DNA of 64,000 nt, from NCBI GenBank assembly GCA_965227215.1, contig OZ245729.1, positions 868,001 to 932,000 on the forward strand, given 5' to 3'. The notes under the pieces were generated by a model, which saw only the letters and a list, made by a program, of their open reading frames with translations, was not told the DNA's origin and did not search any database. Below are positions 46,211 through 54,381 of the stretch, one piece after another; the stretch's first letter is position 1; every line of letters starts with the position of its first letter. This DNA comes from Gracilimonas sp965227215. Its GTDB lineage: Bacteria; Bacteroidota; Rhodothermia; Balneolales; Balneolaceae. Both the position numbers and the translations under genes were made by a program.

Positions 46211-47490
46211 GGGCGTACCGCCTGTGTTTTAAGTTTGAATATTTTGAGTTTCGGCCATTTATCCAATACAGGACTTCTGTCTTCACCGTAATACCCCCAG
46301 GGGCTATTCCCAATATAGTACAAATCATCATTTACCCAAGTGCCCAGCGTAGGCTCATTAATATCCTCCCGGGCTTGATCCGGGAAAGCGAGTGTCTCAG
46401 TAACTGCTTTTCCTTTATCCCCCAACTGAATTTGAGCCACTCTTTTAGGCGTAGTTCCGTTTTGAAGAACAGTCAGAATCCCGCCTTTTTGATAAATACC
46501 ATCTCCTCCCCTCAACCATTCATTCTCTCCCATTATTGGCTGAATTGTTCCTGAACTTATTTCAATGCTATACACTCCGGTGATATAATCCGACAGATAT
46601 AGATACTTCTGGTCATCGGAAAAAGCCAACCCCTGCAGGTTCCACCATTTTTCATATTGAAAAGCTACTTTCAGTACATCATTACTATCAATAGTAAATA
46701 CCACAGGGTTTCGGCTATCTGTTATATATACAATACCATCGTCAGTGATGGTTAGGTCTCCTAAAATTCGCTCCCCTTCCGGTTCATAACTGTTTATAAT
46801 GCGGCCGGTTTTTTTACTGATTTTTAATACTGCAGACTCACCATCCACCTCCTCCTCAAAATTCGAAAATTGTGGCATTACAGAAGTAGTAATCCAGATT
46901 ACCTCAGGATCGATAGGGTCGATAGCAGCTCCCAGCGCAGACCAATACCCCGATTCTTTTAAGTCCACAAACAGTTCAAGTTCTCCTTTATTTGGGTTGA
47001 ACCTGTAAATGAATCCTTCTCTTATATCCGTCAGATAAAAATCTCCGGTTTCCCCATCATAGGCTATTCCTTCCGGGTGAAAGCCCGGCTTATCAAATTC
47101 AAAAGCTACCTCACTGGTTGAGTTGGTTGTTTGTTTTTCCGATACGGCTTTTGTCAGCTGCTCCCATTCCGGTAAAACTTTGAGAACATTGAACTCTGAC
47201 GTATCCAATATTGCCGGAGAAGCATAGAAATGTAACAGCACTTCTAGGGTTTGAAAAGCTTGCCGGTTCTCATTATTCAGCATATGCCCTTTGGCCAGGT
47301 TGTACATGATAACCGGGTGGTTTGGGCGAAGCTCGTTGGCTTGCACCATACTTTCTCTGAATGTTTGAACATCCCCCTTTTTCAAAGCCTCCTGTCCTTC
47401 ATTATAGATTTCTATATAGGATTGAGCCGATACATTCACCGATAAAAGTGAAAAGGTAATAAGAGTAAATAGCTTTAGTGATTGTGTCAT
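46207..47490 (-). CDS. Exported TPR plus SMP-30-like beta-propeller protein
   Basis: A 427-residue exported protein. The signal peptide ends near VNVSAQS. Residues about 25-130 look like TPR helices (EGQEALKKGDVQTFRES, IMYNLAKGHMLNNENRQAF). A six-bladed SMP-30/gluconolactonase-like propeller follows (GFHPEGIAYDGETGDFYLTD, LGDLTITDDGIVYITDS, NLQGLAFSDDQKYLYLSD). As the first gene of an operon whose frames overlap by 4 bases, it is a plausible periplasmic sensor or ligand-processing partner of the LytS kinase. That role is inference. Confidence 0.75.
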   Translation of the reverse strand: MTQSLKLFTLITFSLLSVNVSAQSYIEIYNEGQEALKKGDVQTFRESMVQANELRPNHPVIMYNLAKGHMLNNENRQAFQTLEVLLHFYASPAILDTSEFNVLKVLPEWEQLTKAVSEKQTTNSTSEVAFEFDKPGFHPEGIAYDGETGDFYLTDIREGFIYRFNPNKGELELFVDLKESGYWSALGAAIDPIDPEVIWITTSVMPQFSNFEEEVDGESAVLKISKKTGRIINSYEPEGERILGDLTITDDGIVYITDSRNPVVFTIDSNDVLKVAFQYEKWWNLQGLAFSDDQKYLYLSDYITGVYSIEISSGTIQPIMGENEWLRGGDGIYQKGGILTVLQNGTTPKRVAQIQLGDKGKAVTETLAFPDQAREDINEPTLGTWVNDDLYYIGNSPWGYYGEDRSPVLDKWPKLKIFKLKTQAVRP

Positions 47491-47552
47491 CGTAGTTGAT
47501 TTGTATAAGTTTTCGACAAGTTAACTGAACCCCAGTTATTGTTTGTTTTTTT

Positions 47553-47742
47553 TCAGGATGAACGTTCACCTAAGTAAGATGAAGTTATCGACCGGTTTAG
47601 TATAACCGTTAGCCTTTCTGTGATGCGATATTTCTTCTTTATGAATCCCTTTTCATCCATAAAAAATGTCATTCCATTTCTAACCATGAGCCAAGCTACC
47701 CATCGTTCAGTAATATGTTTACCGAACACATTTAATTTCATC
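47553..47742 (-). CDS. Possible small protein of unknown function
   Basis: An open frame of about 62 codons from ATG 47742 (an in-frame ATG at 47777 overlaps the next gene) in an otherwise empty gap. A GGA sequence precedes the paired ATGATG. The composition (W, K, R-rich, no membrane segment) fits no family I know. It may be spurious. Confidence 0.25.
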
Positions 47743-47762
47743 ATTCCATAACAGGTACTGCC

Positions 47763-48860
47763 ATGTTTCCCAGACATTTTTGTTTAATAATACTAGCCTT
47801 TTGTTTCTCGGGTATCACATTCGGGTGTTCTACCCCGGCTTCAACTGATAGAAATGAACCACCGGGTTCATCGCCAGATAAAACATTTCGCCTTAGCAAT
47901 GGAATAGTAATCGAGGTTTTTGTCCCTGAAGATTACGATCCGGATACGGCTTATCCGTTACTTTTACTGAATGATGGTGAAGACATGTTTGGTGGGGGCT
48001 CCTGGAATATGGATCGAGTGCTGCAGCGGTTAATTTCGGATCAGAAAATCAGACCGGTCATAGCTGCGGCTGTTTACAATCAGGGACAGCGGATGAATTG
48101 GTACATCCCCTATGAAGATCGGTGGATTACCACAAACTGGGGCCCTTATACTCCCAGTGCCTCTGAATATGCACAAGGCATTTTTGATTATGTGATTCCC
48201 TACATGGAAGAAAACTTCTCCGTGGATACGGGTGAAGTCGGCATTCTGGGAGCATCATTAGGAGGGCTTATTTCTACCTGGATGGGGCTCAAATTCCCCG
48301 ATAAAATAAAATATTCAGCCGGACTCTCCGGATCCCTTTGGGTAGCAGATTACAGCATCTTTTCCGAGGTTAATGGTTCTTATGATGAAGGACAGAAATT
48401 CTGGTTCGACATAGGCACCAATGAATGGAATTACTACGTTCCTTTATACAGAGAGCTCGATAAACATGGAGTTATTCCCGGCCGGAACAATTTTTATTAT
48501 GAAGTTCCAAGTGGAGCACATTTCCCGTCCGACTGGCTTCAGCGTATACACATGCCATTAATTGCTTTTTTCAATCAAGCAGATAATCCTGAGCCGGAAT
48601 CCATGGAAGTAGTTCTGGAATGTATTCCCAGCCAATCTTCTCCGGGGTTACACTTCAGAAGACTTAATCCAATCATTACGTTAACCAATACGGTTAAATA
48701 TTCGCTTGCTCATGCTGCTTCTTACTCTGTGTTAAGTGGTGATGCCGAACTCGGTTCAGAGGGAAGTTTCAAAAATAACCCTCAAACTGAAATTGAAATC
48801 TTGGTAGAATATGATTCACTTTCAAAAACTGTGAATGTACCGATTGGCTGGTGCCCTTAA
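47763..48860 (+). CDS. Esterase-D/enterochelin-esterase-like alpha/beta hydrolase, predicted lipoprotein
   Basis: A 365-residue exported hydrolase. The N-terminus has a hydrophobic segment and a lipobox-like TFGC at residue 22. The PF00756 esterase fold is recognisable: PLLLLNDGEDMFGGGSW, the nucleophile serine in ILGASLGGLIS, and a histidine in VPSGAHFPSDW. Typical substrates are trilactone siderophores, S-formylglutathione or acyl sugars; this one is unknown. After about residue 280 there is a roughly 85-residue C-terminal extension with no recognisable family. It diverges from the sensor operon. Confidence 0.82.
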   Translation: MFPRHFCLIILAFCFSGITFGCSTPASTDRNEPPGSSPDKTFRLSNGIVIEVFVPEDYDPDTAYPLLLLNDGEDMFGGGSWNMDRVLQRLISDQKIRPVIAAAVYNQGQRMNWYIPYEDRWITTNWGPYTPSASEYAQGIFDYVIPYMEENFSVDTGEVGILGASLGGLISTWMGLKFPDKIKYSAGLSGSLWVADYSIFSEVNGSYDEGQKFWFDIGTNEWNYYVPLYRELDKHGVIPGRNNFYYEVPSGAHFPSDWLQRIHMPLIAFFNQADNPEPESMEVVLECIPSQSSPGLHFRRLNPIITLTNTVKYSLAHAASYSVLSGDAELGSEGSFKNNPQTEIEILVEYDSLSKTVNVPIGWCP

Positions 48861-49136
48861 CGTCGAGAAGTGATCAGGTATTTGGCTCGATAGGCCTTCC
48901 CGAAAAGGAAAACACATCATTTCATATATACATGAAAAGCCAAAACCTGCAGGCTTCAATACGATATATGTTGAATAGCTACTTTCACATACTAAGTATT
49001 TTTGACCATACTGAACACTACAGAGCTTTGGCGATTCTTTATAAGGAGTTTAATCACTTGAATTCTCTATAGAGTAAGAACCACGATTTCTAACCAATTG
49101 TAAAAAAGAAGAATTACCGGCTGATCATGCACCGTT
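48861..49136. other. Intergenic stretch upstream of lat
   Basis: A 386-base gap between the esterase and lat. Its first 210 bases hold only a weak 73-codon frame (48851-49072) that lacks a ribosome-binding site and any family resemblance. The last 110 bases hold the candidate lat promoter and leader. Confidence 0.4.
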
Positions 49137-49167
49137 ATTGACAAGACAATGTGCATTTCTAACTTTA
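49137..49167 (+). promoter_or_regulatory. Candidate promoter of lat
   Basis: ATTG (49137-49140), 19 bases, then TAACTTTA (49160-49167), close to the Bacteroidetes TTTG-N17-23-TAnnTTTG consensus. It is 79 bases before the ATG. Confidence 0.42.
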
Positions 49168-49246
49168 ATGAACTTAAAAGCTATTGAGGCAATACGCTCT
49201 ATTTGGTAGCTTCCAAGAAACATGAAATTTACAGCAGGAGCTAACA

Positions 49247-50596
49247 ATGCGAGATAGTATGACAATTACCCCTGATCAGGTTCGATCTGTATTAAGTAAA
49301 CATATGCTTACCGATGGTTACGAAATGGTACTCGACCTTGAGGAAAGCGAAGGGCCTTATCTGTACGATTCCAAATCAGGTAAACGTTATCTCGATTTCT
49401 TTACATTCTTTGCCTCCAATCCATTAGGGATGAACCACCCCAAACTGGCCCAGGATGATGATTTTCTCGCAAAACTAGGTCGTGTTGCCATTAATAAACC
49501 ATCCAACTCCGATATCTACACTCAGGATATGGCCGAGTTTATGGAATCTTTTGACCGGGTTGGAATTCCCGATTACATGCCCTACTCTTTTTTCATATCC
49601 GGCGGAGCCTTAGCCGTTGAAAATGCCATGAAGGTAGCCTTTGACTGGAAAGTGCAGAAGAATTTCGAAAAGGGATACCGGGAAGAGAAAGGGCATAAAG
49701 TGCTTCACTTCGAAAAAGCATTCCACGGCCGGTCTGGTTACACGTTATCTGTAACCAATACAGTTCCCGACAAAGTAAAATACTTCCCCAAATTCGACTG
49801 GCCGAGAGTTATCAGTCCGGCCATGACGTATCCTGCTACCGAAGAAAATATCCAACAAACAGCTGCTCAGGAAGAATTAGCCATCGCCCAGGCCGAACGC
49901 TACTTTGAGCAGTTTAAGGATGACATCGCCTGCATTTTGATTGAGCCGATTCAGGGAGAAGGTGGCGATCGTCATTTCCGACCGGAATTCCATCAAGCAC
50001 TTCGGGATTTAGCTGATAAACATGAAGCACTGCTGATCTACGATGAAGTCCAAACCGGAGTAGGCATGACCGGGAAATTCTGGGCTCATGAGCATTACGT
50101 GAAACCCGACATCCTTGCTTTTGGAAAGAAAGCCCAAGTGTGTGGTATCCTTGCTGGAAAACGAGTGGATGAAGTTGAAACCAACTGCTTTCACGTTTCT
50201 TCCCGAATCAATTCTACCTGGGGAGGAAATCTGGTAGATATGGTGCGCTTCGGCCGTATTTTGGATGTCATTGAAGAAGAGAATCTCGTTGATAATGCGG
50301 CTAAAGTCGGTAATTACCTGCAAACACGTCTGGAGGCCTTTGCCGATCAACACGAACATTTAAGCAACCCACGCGGAAAAGGACTCTTCTGTGCTATTGA
50401 CCTGCCAGATGGCCACTCTCGAGATGCTGTAATCAAAGAATGTGTCAATAGTGGATTGATGATTCTTTCTTGCGGTCCAAACACCGTGCGTTTCCGTCCG
50501 CCACTTACCATTACCCAGGATCAGATTGATGAGGGACTGGATATTCTGGAGAAGGCATATAAGACTTCGCTGGATAAATGCCCGGTAGCCGATTAA
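49247..50596 (+). CDS. lat: L-lysine 6-aminotransferase
   Basis: A 449-residue class III PLP aminotransferase of the lysine epsilon-aminotransferase group. It moves the epsilon amino group of lysine to 2-oxoglutarate, giving aminoadipate semialdehyde. Recognised segments are LDFFTFFASNPLGMNHPKL, FFISGGALAVENAMKVAFDWK, FHGRSGYTLSVTNT, IEPIQGEGGDRHFRPEF, YDEVQTGVGMTGKFWAHEH and the PLP-lysine segment ILAFGKKAQVCG. AGGAG lies 7 bases before ATG 49247. Partner genes for lysine catabolism are not adjacent. Confidence 0.92.
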   Translation: MRDSMTITPDQVRSVLSKHMLTDGYEMVLDLEESEGPYLYDSKSGKRYLDFFTFFASNPLGMNHPKLAQDDDFLAKLGRVAINKPSNSDIYTQDMAEFMESFDRVGIPDYMPYSFFISGGALAVENAMKVAFDWKVQKNFEKGYREEKGHKVLHFEKAFHGRSGYTLSVTNTVPDKVKYFPKFDWPRVISPAMTYPATEENIQQTAAQEELAIAQAERYFEQFKDDIACILIEPIQGEGGDRHFRPEFHQALRDLADKHEALLIYDEVQTGVGMTGKFWAHEHYVKPDILAFGKKAQVCGILAGKRVDEVETNCFHVSSRINSTWGGNLVDMVRFGRILDVIEEENLVDNAAKVGNYLQTRLEAFADQHEHLSNPRGKGLFCAIDLPDGHSRDAVIKECVNSGLMILSCGPNTVRFRPPLTITQDQIDEGLDILEKAYKTSLDKCPVAD

Positions 50597-50615
50597 TAAC
50601 CTATGACTACAGGTG

Positions 50616-51011
50616 TTATTTTATCTTAAGAACCTTACTGCCATTAAACAGTAGGTACAAAGATCCGGCAAGCATCACTATAGCAGGAAACATTCCCGGA
50701 TAGCTGTCCCCGATGTGCACCATTAATATGGCAACGGTAAAGTTGAAAACCATAATCATTGCAGCTATCCGGACGTGAAAGCCGATTACGTACATGATTC
50801 CACTCAGGAATTGTGCATACACCGAGACTATTGCGGAAAGCAGAGGTAATGGAAATCCGAAGCCGGTCAGGAAATCAGAAAACTCCAGCATACGGTCCCA
50901 CGAAAACACGTTGTCTTGTGTTCCATAAATGAGATGGAAGCCGAGTATTATGCGAATGAATACCTCGCCATACTTTGAGTACTTATCTAAGAACGAATTC
51001 AGTTTTTTCAT
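50616..51011 (-). CDS. DoxX-family membrane protein
   Basis: A 131-residue protein with four hydrophobic helices and the DoxX-like pattern: RIILGFHLIYGTQDN at the first helix and the F-x-x-P-LPLL loop before helix 2 (LTGFGFPLPLLSAIVSVYAQF). DoxX/DoxD proteins are linked to quinone or thiosulfate chemistry in some organisms, but most members are uncharacterised. It is convergent with lat. Confidence 0.7.
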   Translation of the reverse strand: MKKLNSFLDKYSKYGEVFIRIILGFHLIYGTQDNVFSWDRMLEFSDFLTGFGFPLPLLSAIVSVYAQFLSGIMYVIGFHVRIAAMIMVFNFTVAILMVHIGDSYPGMFPAIVMLAGSLYLLFNGSKVLKIK

Positions 51012-51065
51012 TTTCTTATCCGAAATGTGAAGTGACGGTAAATAGTACTCAATACAGCCCCAAAC

Positions 51066-51319
51066 TCAAACAGAATACACCTCTTTAAGATCCGGTGTTT
51101 TCTGCATCAAATCTTCAAGTATCCATTTATGATTGTCACCAACTACTATCATCAGATATTCGACGGGGTCGCTAATTTTAGCAAATAGCCCATCATACGA
51201 ATGTCTCTTTGAATAGACCCAACCTAGCTGTTCCGTACCATTTTTGTGAAGCCTTCAGCCATCTTAGGTGAAGGTTTACTTACTGAAATCAGTTTTTTGC
51301 CGTTTTTGCCGGGTAGCAT
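51066..51319 (-). pseudogene. Degraded coding remnant, frameshifted
   Basis: On the minus strand a frame from ATG 51319 runs 31 codons to a TAG. A second frame, offset by one base, then reads about 57 codons to the TGA at 51066 with good protein-like composition (GTEQLGWVYSKRHSYDGLF, MIVVGDNHKWILEDLM). Joining the two frames near 51243 gives one plausible 84-residue stretch. The second half faintly recalls the TraB/DUF5694 G-x-x-H segment. A real parent gene is not established. Confidence 0.4.
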
Positions 51320-51322
51320 ATT

Positions 51323-52042
51323 TCACACCAGTTGATGACTCTCCGGTTGAATAACCACTTCATTCATAACCGAACCTGAAGGTTGGTTCACAGCATAATA
51401 AACGGCTTCTGCTACTTCATCGGGGGTAAGCATTATGTCTTTTTTAATGTTCATATTTACCCGGTCATCATCCCAGAATGGGGTATCCACTCCGCCGAGG
51501 TATAAGAGAGAGAATTTTGTATTACCCCTGCGCTGTTCTTCCACCAAAGCTTTGGTGAACCCCTGAATGGCAAACTTGGAAGCCGCATACACCGAAGCAT
51601 TTTTCATTACGTATTTGCCCATGGTACCAGGAAACATGATTATGGACGTTGGCTCATCCTCTTTCATGTTTTTCATTACGGTTTGAGTAACCAGAAAAGT
51701 ACCGTAGACATTAGTATCGATGATTTCTTTGGCATCTGCCGGATTGATATCCATGAATGGTTGAATAATTCCCTGCCCGAATGCATTAATCAGCACATCG
51801 ATTTTTCCGAGCTGATTGGTAATTTCATCCGTCATTCTTTTGACGGAGTCTTCGTTGGTAGCATCCACTTCTATTGCGAATGCTTCCCCGCCATTGTCAT
51901 TAATTTCTTTAGCTACTTTTTCGACATCGGCTTTGTTGCGGGAAGCCAGTATTACTTTAGCACCTTCTTTCGCAAATCGATTGGCCGTTGCGCTTCCAAT
52001 TCCACCTGAGCCGCCTACGATGAGTACAATTTTATTCTCCAT
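51323..52042 (-). CDS. Classical SDR oxidoreductase
   Basis: A 239-residue classical short-chain dehydrogenase. The cofactor site is GGSGGIGSATANRFA, with ASRNKAD after strand 2 suggesting NADP(H). NAFGQGI and the active-site YAASK are present. The residue 13 positions before the active-site tyrosine, normally serine, is glycine here with threonine next to it (FPGTMG). Substrate unknown. It is convergent with nothing and follows two exported-protein genes on the same strand with a 65-base gap. Confidence 0.85.
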   Translation of the reverse strand: MENKIVLIVGGSGGIGSATANRFAKEGAKVILASRNKADVEKVAKEINDNGGEAFAIEVDATNEDSVKRMTDEITNQLGKIDVLINAFGQGIIQPFMDINPADAKEIIDTNVYGTFLVTQTVMKNMKEDEPTSIIMFPGTMGKYVMKNASVYAASKFAIQGFTKALVEEQRRGNTKFSLLYLGGVDTPFWDDDRVNMNIKKDIMLTPDEVAEAVYYAVNQPSGSVMNEVVIQPESHQLV

Positions 52043-52107
52043 GATGTGATTGTCTTTCTTAATAAATAGTCATCATGGAAAAGTAGATTACATGAATTTT
52101 CGTTCCT

Positions 52108-52851
52108 CTATTCTTCTTCCAACCCCTTCACAATCACATCACTTCCTCTATATTCACCGGTATTTTCGTGATACCAGTGCCGGAATCTGGGAATAGCAAT
52201 TTCACCAAAGTGATAAACCCCGTCAAACATGATGATTTCATCCGGGCGATTTGGATCCCCGGAATGATCAAATTTCAGTGCAAAAAGGGAATAATCATCC
52301 TTATCGAAATAAAGCACCCAATGCTTGCTAATCATTGCTGCCTTCAGTTCTACCTGAACTTTGTATACTTCCTGTCCTTCCAGGGTAGTAGATTCAGCAT
52401 CCTTTATATTCTCCCACACGCTTTCCGTTACCGACATCGGCAACCCGTACATCAGTTTATAGAAAGAACGGTAGCCTGCGTTTCGCTCTTCTCCCAACCG
52501 GTATTCATTTACTATACTTTCATCCATTTGGGGTGAGCCGTTTAACAAAACCTTTGGGTTTCCTTCTTTGTCAATAATGCGTTCAACCCGGCCAACCTCA
52601 GAATCCCGAACCAGGCTGAAATAACCCGTTTGGTTATTAAGATTCAGTATTGAATAACGCTGAGGATTCTGTAATCTGGGTTCCTGGATACGAATATTCA
52701 ATACTGCACCCGGCCATTTATTATTTGGATCGTGTTGTTTCTGACTTAGGCTTAGAATTTCTGTACCGGATTTATGCTGGGCCATTATTAATACCGGGTT
52801 GAATAAAACCACACCCAACATCACTCCCAAACAAAATACTTTTTGATGCAT
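52108..52851 (-). CDS. Exported protein, DUF6503-like
   Basis: A 247-residue protein with a signal peptide (cleavage near LIMAQH). The remainder is a beta-rich single domain like the LolA/lipocalin-type DUF6503 proteins of Bacteroidetes, with TTLEGQEVYKVQVEL and HWVLYFDKDDYSLFALKFD segments. It probably acts in the periplasm; no substrate is known. It is 8 bases downstream of the next gene on this strand, so the two are an operon. Confidence 0.6.
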   Translation of the reverse strand: MHQKVFCLGVMLGVVLFNPVLIMAQHKSGTEILSLSQKQHDPNNKWPGAVLNIRIQEPRLQNPQRYSILNLNNQTGYFSLVRDSEVGRVERIIDKEGNPKVLLNGSPQMDESIVNEYRLGEERNAGYRSFYKLMYGLPMSVTESVWENIKDAESTTLEGQEVYKVQVELKAAMISKHWVLYFDKDDYSLFALKFDHSGDPNRPDEIIMFDGVYHFGEIAIPRFRHWYHENTGEYRGSDVIVKGLEEE

Positions 52852-52859
52852 TAGTATCT

Positions 52860-53381
52860 TTATCTTCGTTTATATTTTATCTGCCAATTTAGCGACCAGG
52901 TTTCTCCTCCATCCTGAGATGATTCCCAATCCCAAGTGAATGAATCTTCCTCAATGTCATAGAATACCATGCGGTTAATGAAGCTCCCTCCTTGCGGTCC
53001 GGGTCGCTCATCTGTTTGGAAAATTCTCTTATCTCCGTCTACCGCTCCTTTAAGATCAATATATCCGCCCTGATTATCTACCCAGGCCTGGTGCCAGGAT
53101 TGCCGCTGCGGGTTATAGACCGATACACTCTTTCCTTTATAGCCTTCCAGGTTTCCTTTAGTAGCCCTGAAGTTTTCCTGTATTACCACACCATCCAGAA
53201 TTTTTTCAATGGTGTTGGTTCCTGCTCCTACATTCCCCTGGTTATCAGTCCACGACAAATCCCATTCTCCAACCCAAAAATCGAAGTAGGCTTCAGGTTC
53301 TAAATCAGATATGCTTGTTTGAGCATTAGATGAATTGTTAACAGCCAAAACCATCACTATTAGAATCATAATTAATTTCAT
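52860..53381 (-). CDS. Exported DUF1579-like protein
   Basis: A 173-residue exported protein (signal peptide ending NSSNAQTS). The domain starts YFDFWVGEWDLSW, typical of DUF1579-like lipocalin-fold proteins, and ends ESSQDGGETWSLNWQI. No catalytic residues are visible. It is the first gene of a two-gene unit divergent from an AraC regulator. Confidence 0.6.
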   Translation of the reverse strand: MKLIMILIVMVLAVNNSSNAQTSISDLEPEAYFDFWVGEWDLSWTDNQGNVGAGTNTIEKILDGVVIQENFRATKGNLEGYKGKSVSVYNPQRQSWHQAWVDNQGGYIDLKGAVDGDKRIFQTDERPGPQGGSFINRMVFYDIEEDSFTWDWESSQDGGETWSLNWQIKYKRR

Positions 53382-53521
53382 AGCAGAACCATTAGTTGAA
53401 AGTTGACTGAATCATACATAATCTGAATGGCATTACCCTTGTAAAAAAGACGAATTTCTCGCTAACATTCACTATTGTTTTGCGTTGAAATACACGAACA
53501 ATATGGGAGGAGTCACATTTT

Positions 53522-54367
53522 ATGGATTATGTTGAATATTCGGCGCCCGGAAACATCAGCCATCTCGTGGAATCATATTGGGTAAGTACACTCCACCCTG
53601 ATGATTTTGAACAGGATTTTGATTTCATAATTCCAGATGGTAACACAGATGCCATCTTTATGCTGAATGGGAATTACCTGAGAGAGGACGAGGAGAACCG
53701 TGGAAAGCATTTGGTTGAATATTGCAGTCTGGTCCCTGCATTTAGAAAAGCCGTAAAAGTATATCAAAAGCCATTCACTAAATGTTTGGGAATGCGATTC
53801 AAACCCGGTGCTATTCAACAGTTGACCGGAATAAGCCTTCAAGAATTAAGTGAAGTAGGATATCCTCTTCAACAACTAATGCCGGAATTAGCCGACCTCG
53901 CCATGGATGAAGCTTTAAAAAACACTCCAGCTCCAAGAATTATCGCAAAAATTAACTCCTGGCTGGGCGCTCAGGTTAAAGAGCCGAAGCAGGATCATAT
54001 TATTTCAGCTTTTATTACCGAAGTGATAAAAAGAAAAGGCGGTGTTATTATCTCTAAGTTTTGTGAGTCTTTTGGGATGCATAAATCTACTCTGGAGAAA
54101 AACTTCAAACACGCTACCGGACTTTCCCCCAAGCAATACGCCAACCTGATTCGCTTTAACTACCTGCTCCATCAGTTGATATTTTCCGGAGGCAGTCTTA
54201 CCGAAACGGGCTATGACCTTGGCTATTTTGACCAGAGCCACATGATCAAAGACTTCAAAAAAGTGACCGGAATTACCCCTAAAGAATTTCTTGATAAGAA
54301 TTTTACCGTACCCAAGCTGGCTGCGCTTTCTATTTCAAATAAAAAGGCTCACTTCAGGTCAGTTTAG
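53522..54367 (+). CDS. AraC-family transcriptional regulator
   Basis: A 281-residue regulator with an N-terminal effector-type domain of the DUF6597 kind (residues 1-110, FIIPDGNTDAIFMLNG and GMRFKPGAIQQL) and a C-terminal double HTH (residues about 160-260, with LTETGYDLGYFDQSHMIKDFKKVTGITPKEF-like spacing). It diverges from the DUF1579-like gene over about 140 bases and may control that operon. Confidence 0.88.
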   Translation: MDYVEYSAPGNISHLVESYWVSTLHPDDFEQDFDFIIPDGNTDAIFMLNGNYLREDEENRGKHLVEYCSLVPAFRKAVKVYQKPFTKCLGMRFKPGAIQQLTGISLQELSEVGYPLQQLMPELADLAMDEALKNTPAPRIIAKINSWLGAQVKEPKQDHIISAFITEVIKRKGGVIISKFCESFGMHKSTLEKNFKHATGLSPKQYANLIRFNYLLHQLIFSGGSLTETGYDLGYFDQSHMIKDFKKVTGITPKEFLDKNFTVPKLAALSISNKKAHFRSV

Positions 54368-54381
54368 GCCTTACCGATTGT

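Noticed and set aside
48851..49072. A 73-codon frame after the esterase gene
   Set aside because: It starts inside the esterase stop region, has no ribosome-binding site, and its composition matches no family. I treat it as a chance frame.
50597..50635. A terminator between lat and doxX
   Set aside because: AATAACCT and AGGTGTTATT pair only with a two-base bulge, and the T-run is short. Too weak to call.
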